This document shows positions 6,950-16,767 of a stretch of DNA of 64,000 bases, one piece after another. Both the position numbers and the translations under genes were made by a program. The stretch's first letter is position 1; every line of letters begins with the position of its first letter. This DNA is from Deltaproteobacteria bacterium (GTDB taxonomy: Bacteria > Desulfobacterota > Binatia > UBA9968): the NCBI GenBank assembly GCA_009379725.1, contig WHTF01000002.1, forward strand, positions 1-64,000, in the 5' to 3' direction. The notes under the pieces are model-generated. The model was given only the letters and a program-made list of their open reading frames with translations, ran no database searches and was not told where the DNA came from.

Positions 6950-8722
6950 TCAAGCCTTAAGACGTTCAGCCAATGCTTTGTGTTCTTCCTTGATGCCCCC
7001 GGGCAGGTGGTCGCCGAATTTGTCAAAATATTCGCCTTGGCTTTTCAAGTTGGCTTTCCAGCTCTCCCGGTCGACGGTTATCAATTGATGGAGATCGGAC
7101 TTCGAGATGTTAAGGCCATCGCCATTTAAACTCGGAGCTTTAGGAACGTACCCGATCGCGGTCTCTTCCGCCTCACCGGCGCCTTTAGAGCGTTCGATGA
7201 CCCAGCGTAGCACCCGCAAGTTTTCGCCAAAGCCGGGCCAGATAAACTTACCCTGGTCGTTTCTCTGAAACCAGTTAACACGAAAAATTTTTGGTGGATG
7301 GGTCGCGCGTTTGGCCATCGACAACCAGTGGCTCCAATAGTCGCCCATATTGTATCCACAGAAAGGTAACATGGCCATTGGATCGCGCCTGACAACGCCG
7401 ACCGCTCCAGTTGCTGCCGCGGTCGTTTCCGAGGCGAGCGTGGCGCCCAGAAAAGTGCCGTGTTGCCAGCCGAAGGATTGATAAACCAACGGAACCAGCT
7501 TGTTACGCCGAGCACCAAAAAGAATTGCGCTGATCGGCACACCCTCAGGCTTTTCCCATTCGGGTGAATAGGTTGGACACTGTTTAAGCGAAACCGTAAA
7601 GCGCGCGTTGGGATGGGCCGCCGGATGACCGCTTTTTGAATCCCAAGCCTTGCCGCGCCAATCTATCGCATTAGCCGGCACCGGGTCGTCGTGACCTTCC
7701 CACCAGACTGTGCCATCCGATTTCAACGCCACGTTGGTAAAGATTGTATCTTTCTGAACGCTTTGCATGGCATTGGGATTTGTTTTAAAGCTCGTTCCAG
7801 GAGCGACGCCAAAGAACCCAGCCTCCGGATTAATCGCCCACAATCTGCCGTCCGAACCCACACGGAGCCACGAAATATCATCTCCAACTGTATGAATCTT
7901 CCAGCCTTTCATGCTCTCGGGAGGCACCAACATCGCCAGATTAGTTTTACCGCAGGCACTGGGAAACGCGCCGCAGATATAGTGAATCTCGCCATCGGGG
8001 CTTTCGACGCCGACAATGAGCATGTGCTCGGCTAGCCAGCCTTCTTTCTGGCCTAGCTTGCTGGCGATCCGTAGCGCGAGACATTTTTTCGCGAGCAATG
8101 CGTTGCCGCCGTACCCCGACCCGACGCTCCAAATCGTATTATCTTGGGGGTAGTGGCAGATGAAGCGCCGTTCCATATCCAGATCGGCTTTTGAATGAAG
8201 ACAACGGGTAAAATCGTCGGAATTGCCCAAATGATCGAGGGCGATTTTGCCCATGCGCGTCATGATGCGCATATTCAATACCACATAGACGCTGTCGGTG
8301 AGCTGAATACCGACCTTGCTAAACGCGGAACCTTGCGGTCCCATGAGAAATGGAATGACATACATGGTGCGCCCGCGCATTGCACCGGTAAAAATCTTTG
8401 CGAGACGGTCGTATGATTCGGCCGGCGCCATCCAGTTGTTATTGGGGCCGGCGTCTTCCTGGCGGTCGGTACAGACAAAAGTTAAATTTTCCGTGCGCGC
8501 GACATCGTTAAGCGCGCTCCGGTGTAGATACGAACCCGGCAACTTATTGTGGTTTAACGGCATCAGATCGCCGCCTTCAACGGCGATTTGTGTGAGCTGT
8601 TCACGTTCCGCCTCGGAACCATCGCACCAGAAAACTTTGTCTGGCTGGCACATTGCAGCGATATCCTTAACCCATTTTTGGATGTAGCTATTTGCCGGCA
8701 CTGTTCCTGTTGAGTTATTCAT
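6950..8722 (-). CDS. pckG: Phosphoenolpyruvate carboxykinase (GTP)
   Basis: A 590-residue GTP-type PEPCK, which interconverts oxaloacetate + GTP with PEP + GDP + CO2. Visible are the kinase-1 P-loop in AFPSACGKTNLAML, the Mn-binding region around GNALLAKKCLALRIAS, and the GTP-type segments GARRNKLVPLVYQSFGWQHG and FLGATLASETTAAA. The start at 8722 follows an AGGAGAAG site; the open frame extends to 8749. This is the anaplerotic/gluconeogenic enzyme of a monocistronic-looking unit: the next gene upstream starts 199 bases away, and the nitrile-hydratase genes begin only about 15 bases downstream. Confidence 0.95.
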   Translation of the reverse strand: MNNSTGTVPANSYIQKWVKDIAAMCQPDKVFWCDGSEAEREQLTQIAVEGGDLMPLNHNKLPGSYLHRSALNDVARTENLTFVCTDRQEDAGPNNNWMAPAESYDRLAKIFTGAMRGRTMYVIPFLMGPQGSAFSKVGIQLTDSVYVVLNMRIMTRMGKIALDHLGNSDDFTRCLHSKADLDMERRFICHYPQDNTIWSVGSGYGGNALLAKKCLALRIASKLGQKEGWLAEHMLIVGVESPDGEIHYICGAFPSACGKTNLAMLVPPESMKGWKIHTVGDDISWLRVGSDGRLWAINPEAGFFGVAPGTSFKTNPNAMQSVQKDTIFTNVALKSDGTVWWEGHDDPVPANAIDWRGKAWDSKSGHPAAHPNARFTVSLKQCPTYSPEWEKPEGVPISAILFGARRNKLVPLVYQSFGWQHGTFLGATLASETTAAATGAVGVVRRDPMAMLPFCGYNMGDYWSHWLSMAKRATHPPKIFRVNWFQRNDQGKFIWPGFGENLRVLRWVIERSKGAGEAEETAIGYVPKAPSLNGDGLNISKSDLHQLITVDRESWKANLKSQGEYFDKFGDHLPGGIKEEHKALAERLKA

Positions 8723-8921
8723 GCGCAACACTTCTCCTCTTCGCACCAAGTGAATCTTGAATGATACCCCGAACTTCTGACATCACAGAGTCCGACTGAA
8801 AAGCAATGATCTTGAATGAACGGGCGGACCCCTGACAGCTTAGCTCATGCTTTTAAAGCTAGCCGATAAAAAGCCGCAATGTCAACTAATGCAAATCATG
8901 AAGCATGCTATTTACCAGATG

Positions 8922-9833
8922 CTATTGTGCGAAGACGCGTAGCAGCCGCCAGCCACCTCCTGGGATTTCTTCATTCCATCCGATCAAAGCAACTAAATCG
9001 CCGCGCGTATCGATAATGCGCACCACTTCGTCCTTCTCAACCGGTTTACCGATCGGGCGCAAGACTTCCTGCTGGCCCAAGCGCAGGCGGTCAATCCAAC
9101 GATTTTCCCAGACAATTCCCCTCAGGTGGCTGAGAGCCATTCCCAATGAAATCAGCGCGCTTTCTCCTCGTGACCCGAATTGCTCAAGCTCGTTCAAGGT
9201 CATCGCTTGATGGATGCTTAAGTGGCCACAGGCCAGTCGCCGCAGGCTCTTGAGATGCGCACCGCAACCGAGCGCTTTACCCAGATCCGAGGCTAAAGTC
9301 CGCATGTAAGTCCCGCGCGAGCAGGTAGCCTCGATGCTGATTTCGATTGAATTAAGTTGGCGCAATTGGATTGCGTCGATTCTGATGGTCCTCGGCTGCC
9401 GCGGCACTTCCCTGCCCTGACGCGCCAACTTATATAGACGCACACCGTCTCTTTTAAGCGCCGAGAACATCGGCGGAATTTGCTGAACCTCGCCGCTGAA
9501 CTGCTGCTCGAGGGAACGCAGGTCGCGCTCGCCTACAGGCGGCACCTCTCGCACTCCGATTACCGCTCCCGTGGAATCTTGCGAATCGGTCTCGACACCC
9601 AAGGTCATCACTCCACTATAGCTTTTAGGCGCGCGTAAAAAGATATCCGCGATTTTAGTGCCGTCGTTTATCCCGAGAAGAAGCAATCCCGAGGCAAATG
9701 GATCTAAGGTGCCGAGATGGCCTACTTTTTTCGCCCCGAGAATGACTTTGGCCTTATGGACAATAGATGCCGACGAAGGCCCTTCCGGCTTATCAATCAA
9801 AAGGATGCCGCTTTTTGTTATGGCTCTTTGCAC
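8922..9833 (-). CDS. truB: tRNA pseudouridine(55) synthase
   Basis: A 303-residue TruB, which makes pseudouridine-55 in the T loop of tRNA. It has GILLIDKPEGPSSA, KVGHLGTLDPFASGLL with the catalytic Asp in GTLDP, and the KSYSG segment (PKSYSGVMTLG). The C-terminal part resembles a PUA domain (LGQQEVLRPIG...VRIIDTRGDLVALIG). The start is a GTG at 9833 with no clear Shine-Dalgarno. It is the last gene of the rimP-nusA-ylxR-infB-DUF503-rbfA-truB operon, the usual place. Confidence 0.95.
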   Translation of the reverse strand: MQRAITKSGILLIDKPEGPSSASIVHKAKVILGAKKVGHLGTLDPFASGLLLLGINDGTKIADIFLRAPKSYSGVMTLGVETDSQDSTGAVIGVREVPPVGERDLRSLEQQFSGEVQQIPPMFSALKRDGVRLYKLARQGREVPRQPRTIRIDAIQLRQLNSIEISIEATCSRGTYMRTLASDLGKALGCGAHLKSLRRLACGHLSIHQAMTLNELEQFGSRGESALISLGMALSHLRGIVWENRWIDRLRLGQQEVLRPIGKPVEKDEVVRIIDTRGDLVALIGWNEEIPGGGWRLLRVFAQ

Positions 9834-9880
9834 GTTCGCGACTACGAGTGTAGAAAAGATGTACCGGGGAAACGGGGCTA

Positions 9881-10222
9881 TTACTTTACTCGCTTGAGCA
9901 GATCATCGATACGCTGCGCCTCATCTGCAGACTGATCGTAGAAGAATTCAAGGGTGGGGACATAGCGCAACTTGAGCTGCTTGCCGGCTCTCGAACGTAT
10001 GAATCCGGTGGCGCTCTTCAGCCCCGCCAGGACGGCATCTTTATCATCGGCCGACCCGCCGAGGATGGTGAAATAAACGCGGGCTTGCCGCAAATCCTTG
10101 CTTACTTTGGAGGCGGTTATGGTCACAGCCGCAACGCGCGGATCACGAATTTCCTCGCGCAGCACCTCGGCTATAACCTCAATGAGCAAGTCACCGACTC
10201 GTTCCGATCGTTGGTAGTCCAT
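9881..10222 (-). CDS. rbfA: Ribosome-binding factor A
   Basis: A 113-residue RbfA, a KH-fold factor that binds the immature 30S subunit and helps 16S 5'-end maturation. Typical segments are RSERVGDLLIEVIAEVLREEIRDPR, ASKVSKDLRQARVYFTILG and LKLRYVPTLEFFYDQS. I took ATG 10222; TTG 10228 is in frame two codons earlier. It stands between the DUF503 gene and truB in the conserved translation operon. Confidence 0.93.
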   Translation of the reverse strand: MDYQRSERVGDLLIEVIAEVLREEIRDPRVAAVTITASKVSKDLRQARVYFTILGGSADDKDAVLAGLKSATGFIRSRAGKQLKLRYVPTLEFFYDQSADEAQRIDDLLKRVK

Positions 10223-10237
10223 AGGCAATAACTTGGG

Positions 10238-10519
10238 TTAACAATGAAAGAACTCGATGTCGGAGTCTGCGACTTGGGCCAGCCCCATCTGGTCGACAAA
10301 GTCGACAATGCTATGAAGCGTTTTCTCGATTATTTCTTTATGGGTGCCGATCAAGCCAAATCCTAGAATTGCACTTTGCCACAAATTCTGATCGCCACAT
10401 TCGGCGGTGGAAACGTTGAACTGATTTGCAACCCGCGCTTGAATGCGTTTGAGCGCACCCCGTTTGCCCTTTAGAGAATGATTCTCCGGAAGAAAAAGGC
10501 ATATTTTAAGAACCCCCAC
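10238..10519 (-). CDS. DUF503 (YlxP-like) protein
   Basis: A 93-residue DUF503 protein with the family signature LPENHSLKGKRGALKRIQARVANQFNVS and a central AECGDQNLWQSAILG. Members sit between infB and rbfA in many bacteria, as here, and are linked with ribosome assembly, but no biochemical role is established. The start is GTG (10519), 45 bases after the infB stop. The C-terminus ends in an unusual His-Cys. Confidence 0.9.
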   Translation of the reverse strand: MGVLKICLFLPENHSLKGKRGALKRIQARVANQFNVSTAECGDQNLWQSAILGFGLIGTHKEIIEKTLHSIVDFVDQMGLAQVADSDIEFFHC

Positions 10520-10563
10520 GATCGCTGTCGGGGTAGGATTTCGAAGCTGTTTGCGGCCTATTG

Positions 10564-13377
10564 CTATCTCCCGGCGAGGCGCGAAGCTTCACGGACGCTT
10601 TGACCAGGGCCGATACGCCGCACGACTGCAGTCCGCTCGTAAGCCTCGACGACATCCCCTTGTTTGATGTCCTGAAAGCCCTCGATCGACAGACCGCATT
10701 CGTATCCGGCGGTTACTTCCCGCACATCGTCTTTAAAACGTTTCAGACTGGCAAGTTTGCCCTCATGAACAACCACCTGATCTCTCAAGATTCGCACCAA
10801 GTTGCCGCGCTGAATCTTACCTTCGGTGACATGACAGCCCGCGATAGTTCCGAATCCTTGAATATTGAAGATCTGCCGAATCTCAACCCGGCCTTGGGTT
10901 TGCTCGCGAAACGTCGGCTCCAGCATACCTTCCATGGCAGCCCGGACGTCTGCGACAGCTTCATAAATGACCGTATACAGGCGCACGTCGACGCCTTCTT
11001 GAGAGGCTAAAGCCTGGCCCTTAGATTCCGGGCGAACATTGAATCCGATGACGATGGCATTCGAAGCCGCCGCCAGAAGGATATCGCTCTCCGTAATACC
11101 GCCGACAGACCCATGAATCACCTTTAGCTTCACTTCGGCGGTCGACATTCGCGTCAACGCATCGGTAAGTGCCTCGACGGATCCTTGAACATCGGCCTTA
11201 ACCACCACGCGCAATTCTTTGACGTCACCCGTCTTAATCTGATCGTAGAGTTCTTCCAAGGAAACTTTGCTGGATTTAACCAGCTCGGTTTCACGCTGCT
11301 TGCCATGGCGATACTCGGCAACCTGCCTTGCCTTGGACTCATCGGCCACCGCGATGAAAGAATCGCCGGCTTGCGGTACGCCCTGCAAACCAAGAATCTC
11401 CACCGGAGAGGAAGGCGGAGCGATCTCCACCTTCTGCCCGAGATCATTGATCATCGCGCGCACTTTTCCATGGAATACGCCGCAAACAAAGGCATCGCCG
11501 ATCCGCAGCGTTCCTTCTTGGACCAGCACGGTTGCCACCGGACCGCGTCCGCGATCCAGCTTGGCCTCGACGATGGTGCCGCGGGCTAATTTGTCTGGAT
11601 TTGCTTCGAGCTCAAGAATATCGGCTTGCAATAACAACATCTCTAGCAGGTGTGGAATTCCTTCTTGGGTCTTCGCCGACACCGGAGCAAACACAGTATC
11701 GCCGCCCCAATCTTCGGATGCCAATCCGTGCTCTGACAAACCCCGCTTCACTCGCTCCAGATTCGCCTCCGCCTTATCAATCTTGTTGACAGCAACGATG
11801 ATCGGCACCTCGGCTGCACGAGCATGGTTGATCGCCTCAATGGTTTGCGGCATAACGCCGTCGTCCGCCGCGACCACCAGGACAACGATATCCGTCACCT
11901 TAGCGCCGCGCGCCCGCATTGCCGTGAACGCTTCGTGACCCGGCGTATCCAAAAACGTGACGCTGCGGCCGTCAACTTGAACATGATAGGCGCCGATGTG
12001 CTGGGTGATGCCTCCATGTTCCTGAGCGGTCACATGAGTGCTGCGAATCGCGTCGAGCAGCGACGTCTTGCCGTGATCGACATGACCCATGATCGTTACA
12101 ACTGGCGGCCGTGGTACCAGAGCAGATTCCTCTTCTTCCACCTGGTGCTCGATTTCCAACGCGCTCTCCGCATCGAACGCGACATTTTCCACCTGGTAAT
12201 CGAAATCCGCCGCCACCAGCGTCGCCGTGTCCACATCCAAAACTTGATTGATGCTGGCCATCATACCGAGTCCCATTAATTTCTTGATCACATCCCCGGC
12301 CTTGATGCCCATTTCTCGCGCCAAATCTCCGACGGTAATGACTTCAGAGATCCGAACGACACGTTTACTCGCCCGCGGGACGGTGATCTCTGTTTTTCTC
12401 TGTTCTTTGCCCGGGAGCGCCCTTTTCTTCTTAGGAATACGCCCGGACCGTAATTCCTTCTCCCTAAATTCTAAGACATCTTGCTTTTTAACGACTCGCT
12501 TCTTGTGGCGCCCGGGTTTCGGTTTCTCCGCTTCTCCGCCCGCAGGTTTTGCCGCCTCTCCCTCGCGTGGCGGCCTTGCGGCGTCGGCGCTCGGCGCGGC
12601 CGACGCTGCTGGCTGCCCGGCTGCGGGACGACGAACCGGAGGCGCTGCCGAAGGAACCATGACGACCCTTTTGAGGTCGATGCGGCCCAGTACTCGCGCG
12701 CCGCGTGGTGCTTCCTTCGCGGCCTGAGCAGGCGCTGCCGGCATTTGCGCCTGCGGCGGGGCGGGTGGCGGCGATGGCGGGGCGGGAGTGCGTTCGCCTT
12801 CCGACACGGAAGATCTGGATTCCACTGCTTCTTCCGACCGAGTCTCTATCGGCGCAGATGCTTCCTTGGTTTCGAGCGGTTCGCCTGCAGTTTCTTCACG
12901 ATGCGAGAACTCGGCTTCAGGTGCGGTTGCGGTAAGAGCCGAGTCTTCTTCAAAGGATGGCGTGGTGGCGATTAAGTCTTCGATGGCAGGGCTCGGTTCT
13001 TCCGCTGGTGCGATAAAAGCTTCCGGCTGAGGCGCAGGCTTCTCCCCAGCATCTGTCATGACCTCGATGCGACTGGTCCGGCGGCGAATGACATTGGCCC
13101 GGACCCGGCGCTCAACGATGGTCTCACGCGCCTGGATTTCACCTAAGCTCTCGTCTTCACCCTTGACAACACGGTCGGCAACAATTTTCTCTTCGCCGAC
13201 ATGCACGTGCGGTTTTTCCTGTGCTGCTAAAGCAGCGCGAAGACGAGCCACGTCGTCGTCCTCGAGGGAGCTTTGGGCCTTGCGCCCTCTCAGTCCCAAT
13301 CGATCCAGTTGGGCGATGAGATCTTTGGTCTCGATCGCCAATTCTTTTGCCAATAGATGGACTCGCGTTTTTCCCAT
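10564..13377 (-). CDS. infB: Translation initiation factor IF-2
   Basis: A 937-residue IF-2. The N-terminal subdomain ([25 protein letters not shown]) is followed by a long low-complexity Ala/Pro/Glu linker (about residues 100-310) and a basic stretch. The GTPase domain has G1 [22 protein letters not shown] and NKIDKAEAN. The C-terminal domains end with a [14 protein letters not shown] segment that binds fMet-tRNA. It starts five bases after the ylxR stop. The extended linker accounts for its length relative to short IF-2 proteins. Confidence 0.97.
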   Translation of the reverse strand: MGKTRVHLLAKELAIETKDLIAQLDRLGLRGRKAQSSLEDDDVARLRAALAAQEKPHVHVGEEKIVADRVVKGEDESLGEIQARETIVERRVRANVIRRRTSRIEVMTDAGEKPAPQPEAFIAPAEEPSPAIEDLIATTPSFEEDSALTATAPEAEFSHREETAGEPLETKEASAPIETRSEEAVESRSSVSEGERTPAPPSPPPAPPQAQMPAAPAQAAKEAPRGARVLGRIDLKRVVMVPSAAPPVRRPAAGQPAASAAPSADAARPPREGEAAKPAGGEAEKPKPGRHKKRVVKKQDVLEFREKELRSGRIPKKKRALPGKEQRKTEITVPRASKRVVRISEVITVGDLAREMGIKAGDVIKKLMGLGMMASINQVLDVDTATLVAADFDYQVENVAFDAESALEIEHQVEEEESALVPRPPVVTIMGHVDHGKTSLLDAIRSTHVTAQEHGGITQHIGAYHVQVDGRSVTFLDTPGHEAFTAMRARGAKVTDIVVLVVAADDGVMPQTIEAINHARAAEVPIIVAVNKIDKAEANLERVKRGLSEHGLASEDWGGDTVFAPVSAKTQEGIPHLLEMLLLQADILELEANPDKLARGTIVEAKLDRGRGPVATVLVQEGTLRIGDAFVCGVFHGKVRAMINDLGQKVEIAPPSSPVEILGLQGVPQAGDSFIAVADESKARQVAEYRHGKQRETELVKSSKVSLEELYDQIKTGDVKELRVVVKADVQGSVEALTDALTRMSTAEVKLKVIHGSVGGITESDILLAAASNAIVIGFNVRPESKGQALASQEGVDVRLYTVIYEAVADVRAAMEGMLEPTFREQTQGRVEIRQIFNIQGFGTIAGCHVTEGKIQRGNLVRILRDQVVVHEGKLASLKRFKDDVREVTAGYECGLSIEGFQDIKQGDVVEAYERTAVVRRIGPGQSVREASRLAGR

Positions 13378-13381
13378 CTCG

Positions 13382-13654
13382 TTACTCCAGATATCCCTCG
13401 TTCAATCTTTGAATAAATGTCTCTTTTGCATTTTTACTTATCTCCATACGAAACGCTCGATGCGTATTCTTGCGCCGTATAAAGGCTTGCCAACACTCAC
13501 GTCCGTGATGAAGATAACCACCCCGCCCGGATCTTCTTGGGTCGATCACTAACTCGCCTTGCGGCCCAGCGATGAGCCGGATGAGACTTCTTTGGTCGTC
13601 TTTGCCGCCGCAGCCTAAGCACGTGCGCTGCGGACGATGTCCACGGCTTGCCAC
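13382..13654 (-). CDS. ylxR: YlxR / DUF448 RNA-binding protein
   Basis: A 90-residue YlxR-family protein. [19 protein letters not shown] near the N-terminus and [18 protein letters not shown] with the conserved Arg/Gly patch are diagnostic. These proteins bind RNA or RNase P in the organisms studied and lie between nusA and infB, as here. It starts 14 bases after the nusA stop and nearly abuts infB. Confidence 0.92.
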   Translation of the reverse strand: MASRGHRPQRTCLGCGGKDDQRSLIRLIAGPQGELVIDPRRSGRGGYLHHGRECWQAFIRRKNTHRAFRMEISKNAKETFIQRLNEGYLE

Positions 13655-13668
13655 TGAACGCTCTAAAA

Positions 13669-15012
13669 TTAATCTTCTGTTGTGCCTTCCGCCGACTCTG
13701 AGACTACGGCTTCGGGCGCCGGTTCGACTGTCTGTTCGACCGGCTTCGCCTTTTCTTCTTCTTCCCTACGACGTTTTTCGGCGACATACTCCTTCGCCGA
13801 TTTATGCAGCGATTCGGCCTTCTCTTTGCTTACTCCTTCGACATCCAAAATTTCTTCTAACTCGCTGTCGGCAACTTCCTCAGCAGACTTAAATCCCGCC
13901 TGGTAGAGCAATTCCGCCGCAAAATCGTTGATCCCCGGTATAGCGCCGATCGACATCCGAGCGCGCCGCGTTTCTTCTTCGGCCTCCGCTTCGCTGCGGA
14001 CGTCGATGCGCCAGCCGGTAAGCCTTGAAGCCAAGCGGACATTTTGACCCTTCTTGCCGATCGCGAGTGACAGCTGATCGTCCGGCACGATCACCTCCAT
14101 GCTGTGCTCGTCGTCATCAATGATGATTTTGGAAACCTTGGCGGGCGCCAGAGCTCGGCAAACGTATTCGGCTTGGTCCGGTATCCAGTGCACGATGTCG
14201 ATCTTTTCCCCGCGCAACTCCTGAACCACCGACTGAACTCGGGTTCCCTTCATGCCAACGCACGCTCCGACAGGATCGACGTCCGAATCGTTGGATACCA
14301 CGGCAATCTTCGCCCTGCCGCCCGGTTCTCTCGCCGCCCCTTTGACCTCGACAATGCCCTCGTAAATTTCCGGAACTTCCTGAGCAAAAAGCTGTGTCAA
14401 CATGCCGGGATGCGTGCGCGACAAAACGATCTGCGGCCCGCGGCTGGTAATCTCGACACTGACGATATAAGCACGAATACGGTCCCCCTGGCGATAACGC
14501 TCTCGCGGAACCTGTTCTTTCTCCGGTAATATCGCATCGGTGCGGCCCAAATTGACGATAATATTGCGCCGCTCGAAACGTTGCACAATACCGTTTACAA
14601 GCTGGCCTTCGCGCCCCTTGAATTCATTATAAATAATTTCCCGCTCGGCATCGCGCACCCGCTGAACAATGTTTTGTTTTGCGGCTTGAGCGGCAATGCG
14701 GCCAAACATGCTGGAATCCAGTTTGCACAAAAGCTCATCGCCGATCTCAGCATCGGGATCGAGAGTGTCTTTGGCTTCGCTCAGCGTCACTTCAATCGCG
14801 GAGTCGGCGACACTCTCCACCACGGTCTTTGCTTCAAAAAGCTCTACCTCGCCGATCTCCGGGTTGAACTGCGCTTCGATTTTCCGCTGATGCCCGAAGG
14901 TTCTCTTGGCGGCGGAAATCATGGCATTTTCCAAAGCGGAGATGAGAATTGCTTTGTCAATACCTTTTTCTTTACTGACCTGTTCGATGACTCGATTGAG
15001 ATCCTGCTGCAT
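13669..15012 (-). CDS. nusA: Transcription termination/antitermination factor NusA
   Basis: NusA of 447 residues from the ATG at 15012; the frame is open to 15051. Domains in order are the N-terminal RNA-polymerase-binding helix bundle, S1 (GQLVNGIVQRFERRNIIVNLG), KH1 with VGACVGMKGTRVQSVVQEL, KH2 with LAIGKKGQNVRLASRLTGW, and a single C-terminal helix-hairpin-helix/acidic repeat region (AAELLYQAGFKSAEEVADSEL). The tail is Glu/Ala/Pro-rich. It overlaps or abuts rimP (stop at 15014). Confidence 0.96.
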   Translation of the reverse strand: MQQDLNRVIEQVSKEKGIDKAILISALENAMISAAKRTFGHQRKIEAQFNPEIGEVELFEAKTVVESVADSAIEVTLSEAKDTLDPDAEIGDELLCKLDSSMFGRIAAQAAKQNIVQRVRDAEREIIYNEFKGREGQLVNGIVQRFERRNIIVNLGRTDAILPEKEQVPRERYRQGDRIRAYIVSVEITSRGPQIVLSRTHPGMLTQLFAQEVPEIYEGIVEVKGAAREPGGRAKIAVVSNDSDVDPVGACVGMKGTRVQSVVQELRGEKIDIVHWIPDQAEYVCRALAPAKVSKIIIDDDEHSMEVIVPDDQLSLAIGKKGQNVRLASRLTGWRIDVRSEAEAEEETRRARMSIGAIPGINDFAAELLYQAGFKSAEEVADSELEEILDVEGVSKEKAESLHKSAKEYVAEKRRREEEEKAKPVEQTVEPAPEAVVSESAEGTTED

Positions 15013-15013
15013 G

Positions 15014-15487
15014 TTACGCGCTCCAATCGTGCTCGTAATTCGACTTTTCAATCATGGAAAAAGGAATTTGGTACTCTTTGCCTTCCACTTCGATTTTGAT
15101 CTTGTCGCTAGATACCTCGGCGAGAATGCCCAAAAACGACCGGCGGCCGTCGATCATATCGCCGGTTCGCACGCGAACTCGCTTGCCGATGAACCGCTGG
15201 AAATGCTCTAGTTTCTTCAGAGGTCGATTAATCCCTGGCGAGGAAACTTCCAGGGTGTAAGCCCCCTCCACAATGTCATGAAGATCGAGAAGTTCACTAA
15301 GTTGCCGGCTGACCCGGCCCAGATCGTCAACGTTAGGGCCGCCGTCTTTATCCAGATAAAGCCGTAAGACTCTTCCACCCCGGCTACCCTCGCGCCGGAG
15401 TTCTACGTCGACTACCTCCATCCCCTCACCTTCTGCTATCTGGGTTGCAAATTCCCAGATTCGGGAGACGGTTCTATCTATTTCCAT
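15014..15487 (-). CDS. rimP: Ribosome maturation factor RimP
   Basis: A 157-residue RimP needed for 30S assembly. It has GMEVVDVELRREGSRGGRVLRLYLDKDGGPNVDD, LEVSSPGINRPLKKLEHF and a C-terminal SH3-like domain. The ATG at 15487 is used because homology starts at RIWEFATQIAEGEG; the frame extension to 15532 has only a TTG start and overlaps a terminator-like hairpin. It is the first gene of the minus-strand translation operon. Confidence 0.93.
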   Translation of the reverse strand: MEIDRTVSRIWEFATQIAEGEGMEVVDVELRREGSRGGRVLRLYLDKDGGPNVDDLGRVSRQLSELLDLHDIVEGAYTLEVSSPGINRPLKKLEHFQRFIGKRVRVRTGDMIDGRRSFLGILAEVSSDKIKIEVEGKEYQIPFSMIEKSNYEHDWSA

Positions 15488-15490
15488 GAC

Positions 15491-15530
15491 CCAGAAACAA
15501 AAAAAGCGGGCAAAGCCCACTTCGAGTGCC
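15491..15530 (-). terminator. Terminator-like hairpin in the rimP leader (possible attenuator)
   Basis: Read on the minus strand, GGGC-TTT-GCCC closes a short stem followed by GC and seven T residues, only about 13 bases before the rimP ATG. Immediately upstream, CACT-CGA-AGTG can form a second small stem that shares a base with the first, so the two may compete. The same DNA has no role in protein coding. Either it is an attenuator controlling the nusA-infB operon or a terminator for incoming transcription. Confidence 0.5.
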
Positions 15531-15656
15531 AACTCCTAAAGTGTAGATTTTTTCTACCATAATGGCCGTGACCAATGCAAGAGCTTGATGCGTCAGGAAC
15601 CATTGCGTAACAGGTTTTATTTGTTATGCTTTTCCCACGTTTGCCTAATTGACATC

Positions 15657-16766
15657 ATGAAGACGATCAATCCTGACCCAACCCCATCGCAGCCGCAGAT
15701 CTCTTGGGAACAAATCCTCTCCAGCCTGCAAGATGGCGTGATTACTCTGGACCGAAGCGGAAATGTCTCTTACTTCAACGAGGCGGCAGAAATGCTGACC
15801 GATCTTGCGGCGTCACACGCTTTACGCCAGTCGTTTGTACGCATTTTCCGCAAAGAACCTTGGCTGATCCAACTAGTAAAAAAGAGTGTTCCGCCGCTGC
15901 AGGAGAGCGCCCGAGGTGAAGGCGATCTGGTGTCTCGGTGGGGTAAAAAGGTGCCTGTGGGCATCACCGTTTCCCCGCTTCAGGATCGGCACGGCACCTT
16001 TCTCGGTAGTATTTTGCTCGTGCGTAATCTCACTCACCGTAAAGAACTGGAAGAAGATCTCAAGCGCGCCGACCGTCTGGCGATGGTAGGGACGTTGGCG
16101 GCTGGCCTCGCGCACGAGATTCGCAATCCCCTGGGCGGCATCAAAGGCGCCGCGCAGTTGCTGCGCCGCAACCTGGACCATGATCCTTCGCTGATCGAAT
16201 ACACAAATATTATGACCCGCGAAGTGGATCGCGTGAACCTGTTGATCGAGCAACTGCTCGATCTGTCACGACCGACAAAACTCGATATCGTGCCGTTGAA
16301 CATCCACGAGGTGCTTGAAGATGTTCTGCTGCTCGAATTACAAACCAAGTCTCAAGCCACAATTACCATAAAAAAGCTCTTCGATCCGAGTCTTCCGCCG
16401 ATACGGGGAGATCGCAACCGGCTCATGCAAGTGTTTTTGAATCTCGTGAAAAACGCTTGCCAAGCGATGAACGGTTCAGGAACCGTGTCGGTCACCACGC
16501 GGGTCGAAGCCGACATTTATTTTCGCGGCCAAGGCGCGGGACGAAGCCAATTTATCTGGGTGGAGATCGAAGATGAAGGAGTCGGCATTAAGGACGAAGA
16601 CCTGCTCCACATTTTCTCGCCGTTCTTCACTACAAAAAACAACGGCACGGGTCTCGGCCTGGCGGTGTGTTATCGGATCGTCAAAGAACACGGCGGCATC
16701 ATTCGCGTTGATAGCACTGAGGGAAAAGGATCCACCTTCAAGGTATCTCTAGTGGTGGCGGACTAA
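15657..16766 (+). CDS. NtrB-type PAS histidine kinase
   Basis: A 369-residue cytosolic kinase. Residues about 15-125 are a PAS domain (ILSSLQDGVITLDRSGNVSYFNEAAE). HisKA has the phospho-acceptor His153 in LAHEIRNPLGGIKGAAQLL, followed by a HATPase with NLVKNACQAM, DEGVGIKDEDL and GTGLGLAV. No membrane segment or other sensor is seen, which matches GlnL/NtrB and related kinases. I took ATG 15657; the frame is open to 15585. It is followed one base later by its regulator, and phosphorelay to that protein is expected. Nitrogen control is plausible but not shown, since no glnA or glnB is nearby. Confidence 0.9.
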   Translation: MKTINPDPTPSQPQISWEQILSSLQDGVITLDRSGNVSYFNEAAEMLTDLAASHALRQSFVRIFRKEPWLIQLVKKSVPPLQESARGEGDLVSRWGKKVPVGITVSPLQDRHGTFLGSILLVRNLTHRKELEEDLKRADRLAMVGTLAAGLAHEIRNPLGGIKGAAQLLRRNLDHDPSLIEYTNIMTREVDRVNLLIEQLLDLSRPTKLDIVPLNIHEVLEDVLLLELQTKSQATITIKKLFDPSLPPIRGDRNRLMQVFLNLVKNACQAMNGSGTVSVTTRVEADIYFRGQGAGRSQFIWVEIEDEGVGIKDEDLLHIFSPFFTTKNNGTGLGLAVCYRIVKEHGGIIRVDSTEGKGSTFKVSLVVAD

Positions 16767-16767
16767 C

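Noticed and set aside
15545-15656. Sigma54 promoter before the NtrB-type gene
   Set aside because: No GG-N10-GC core was found.
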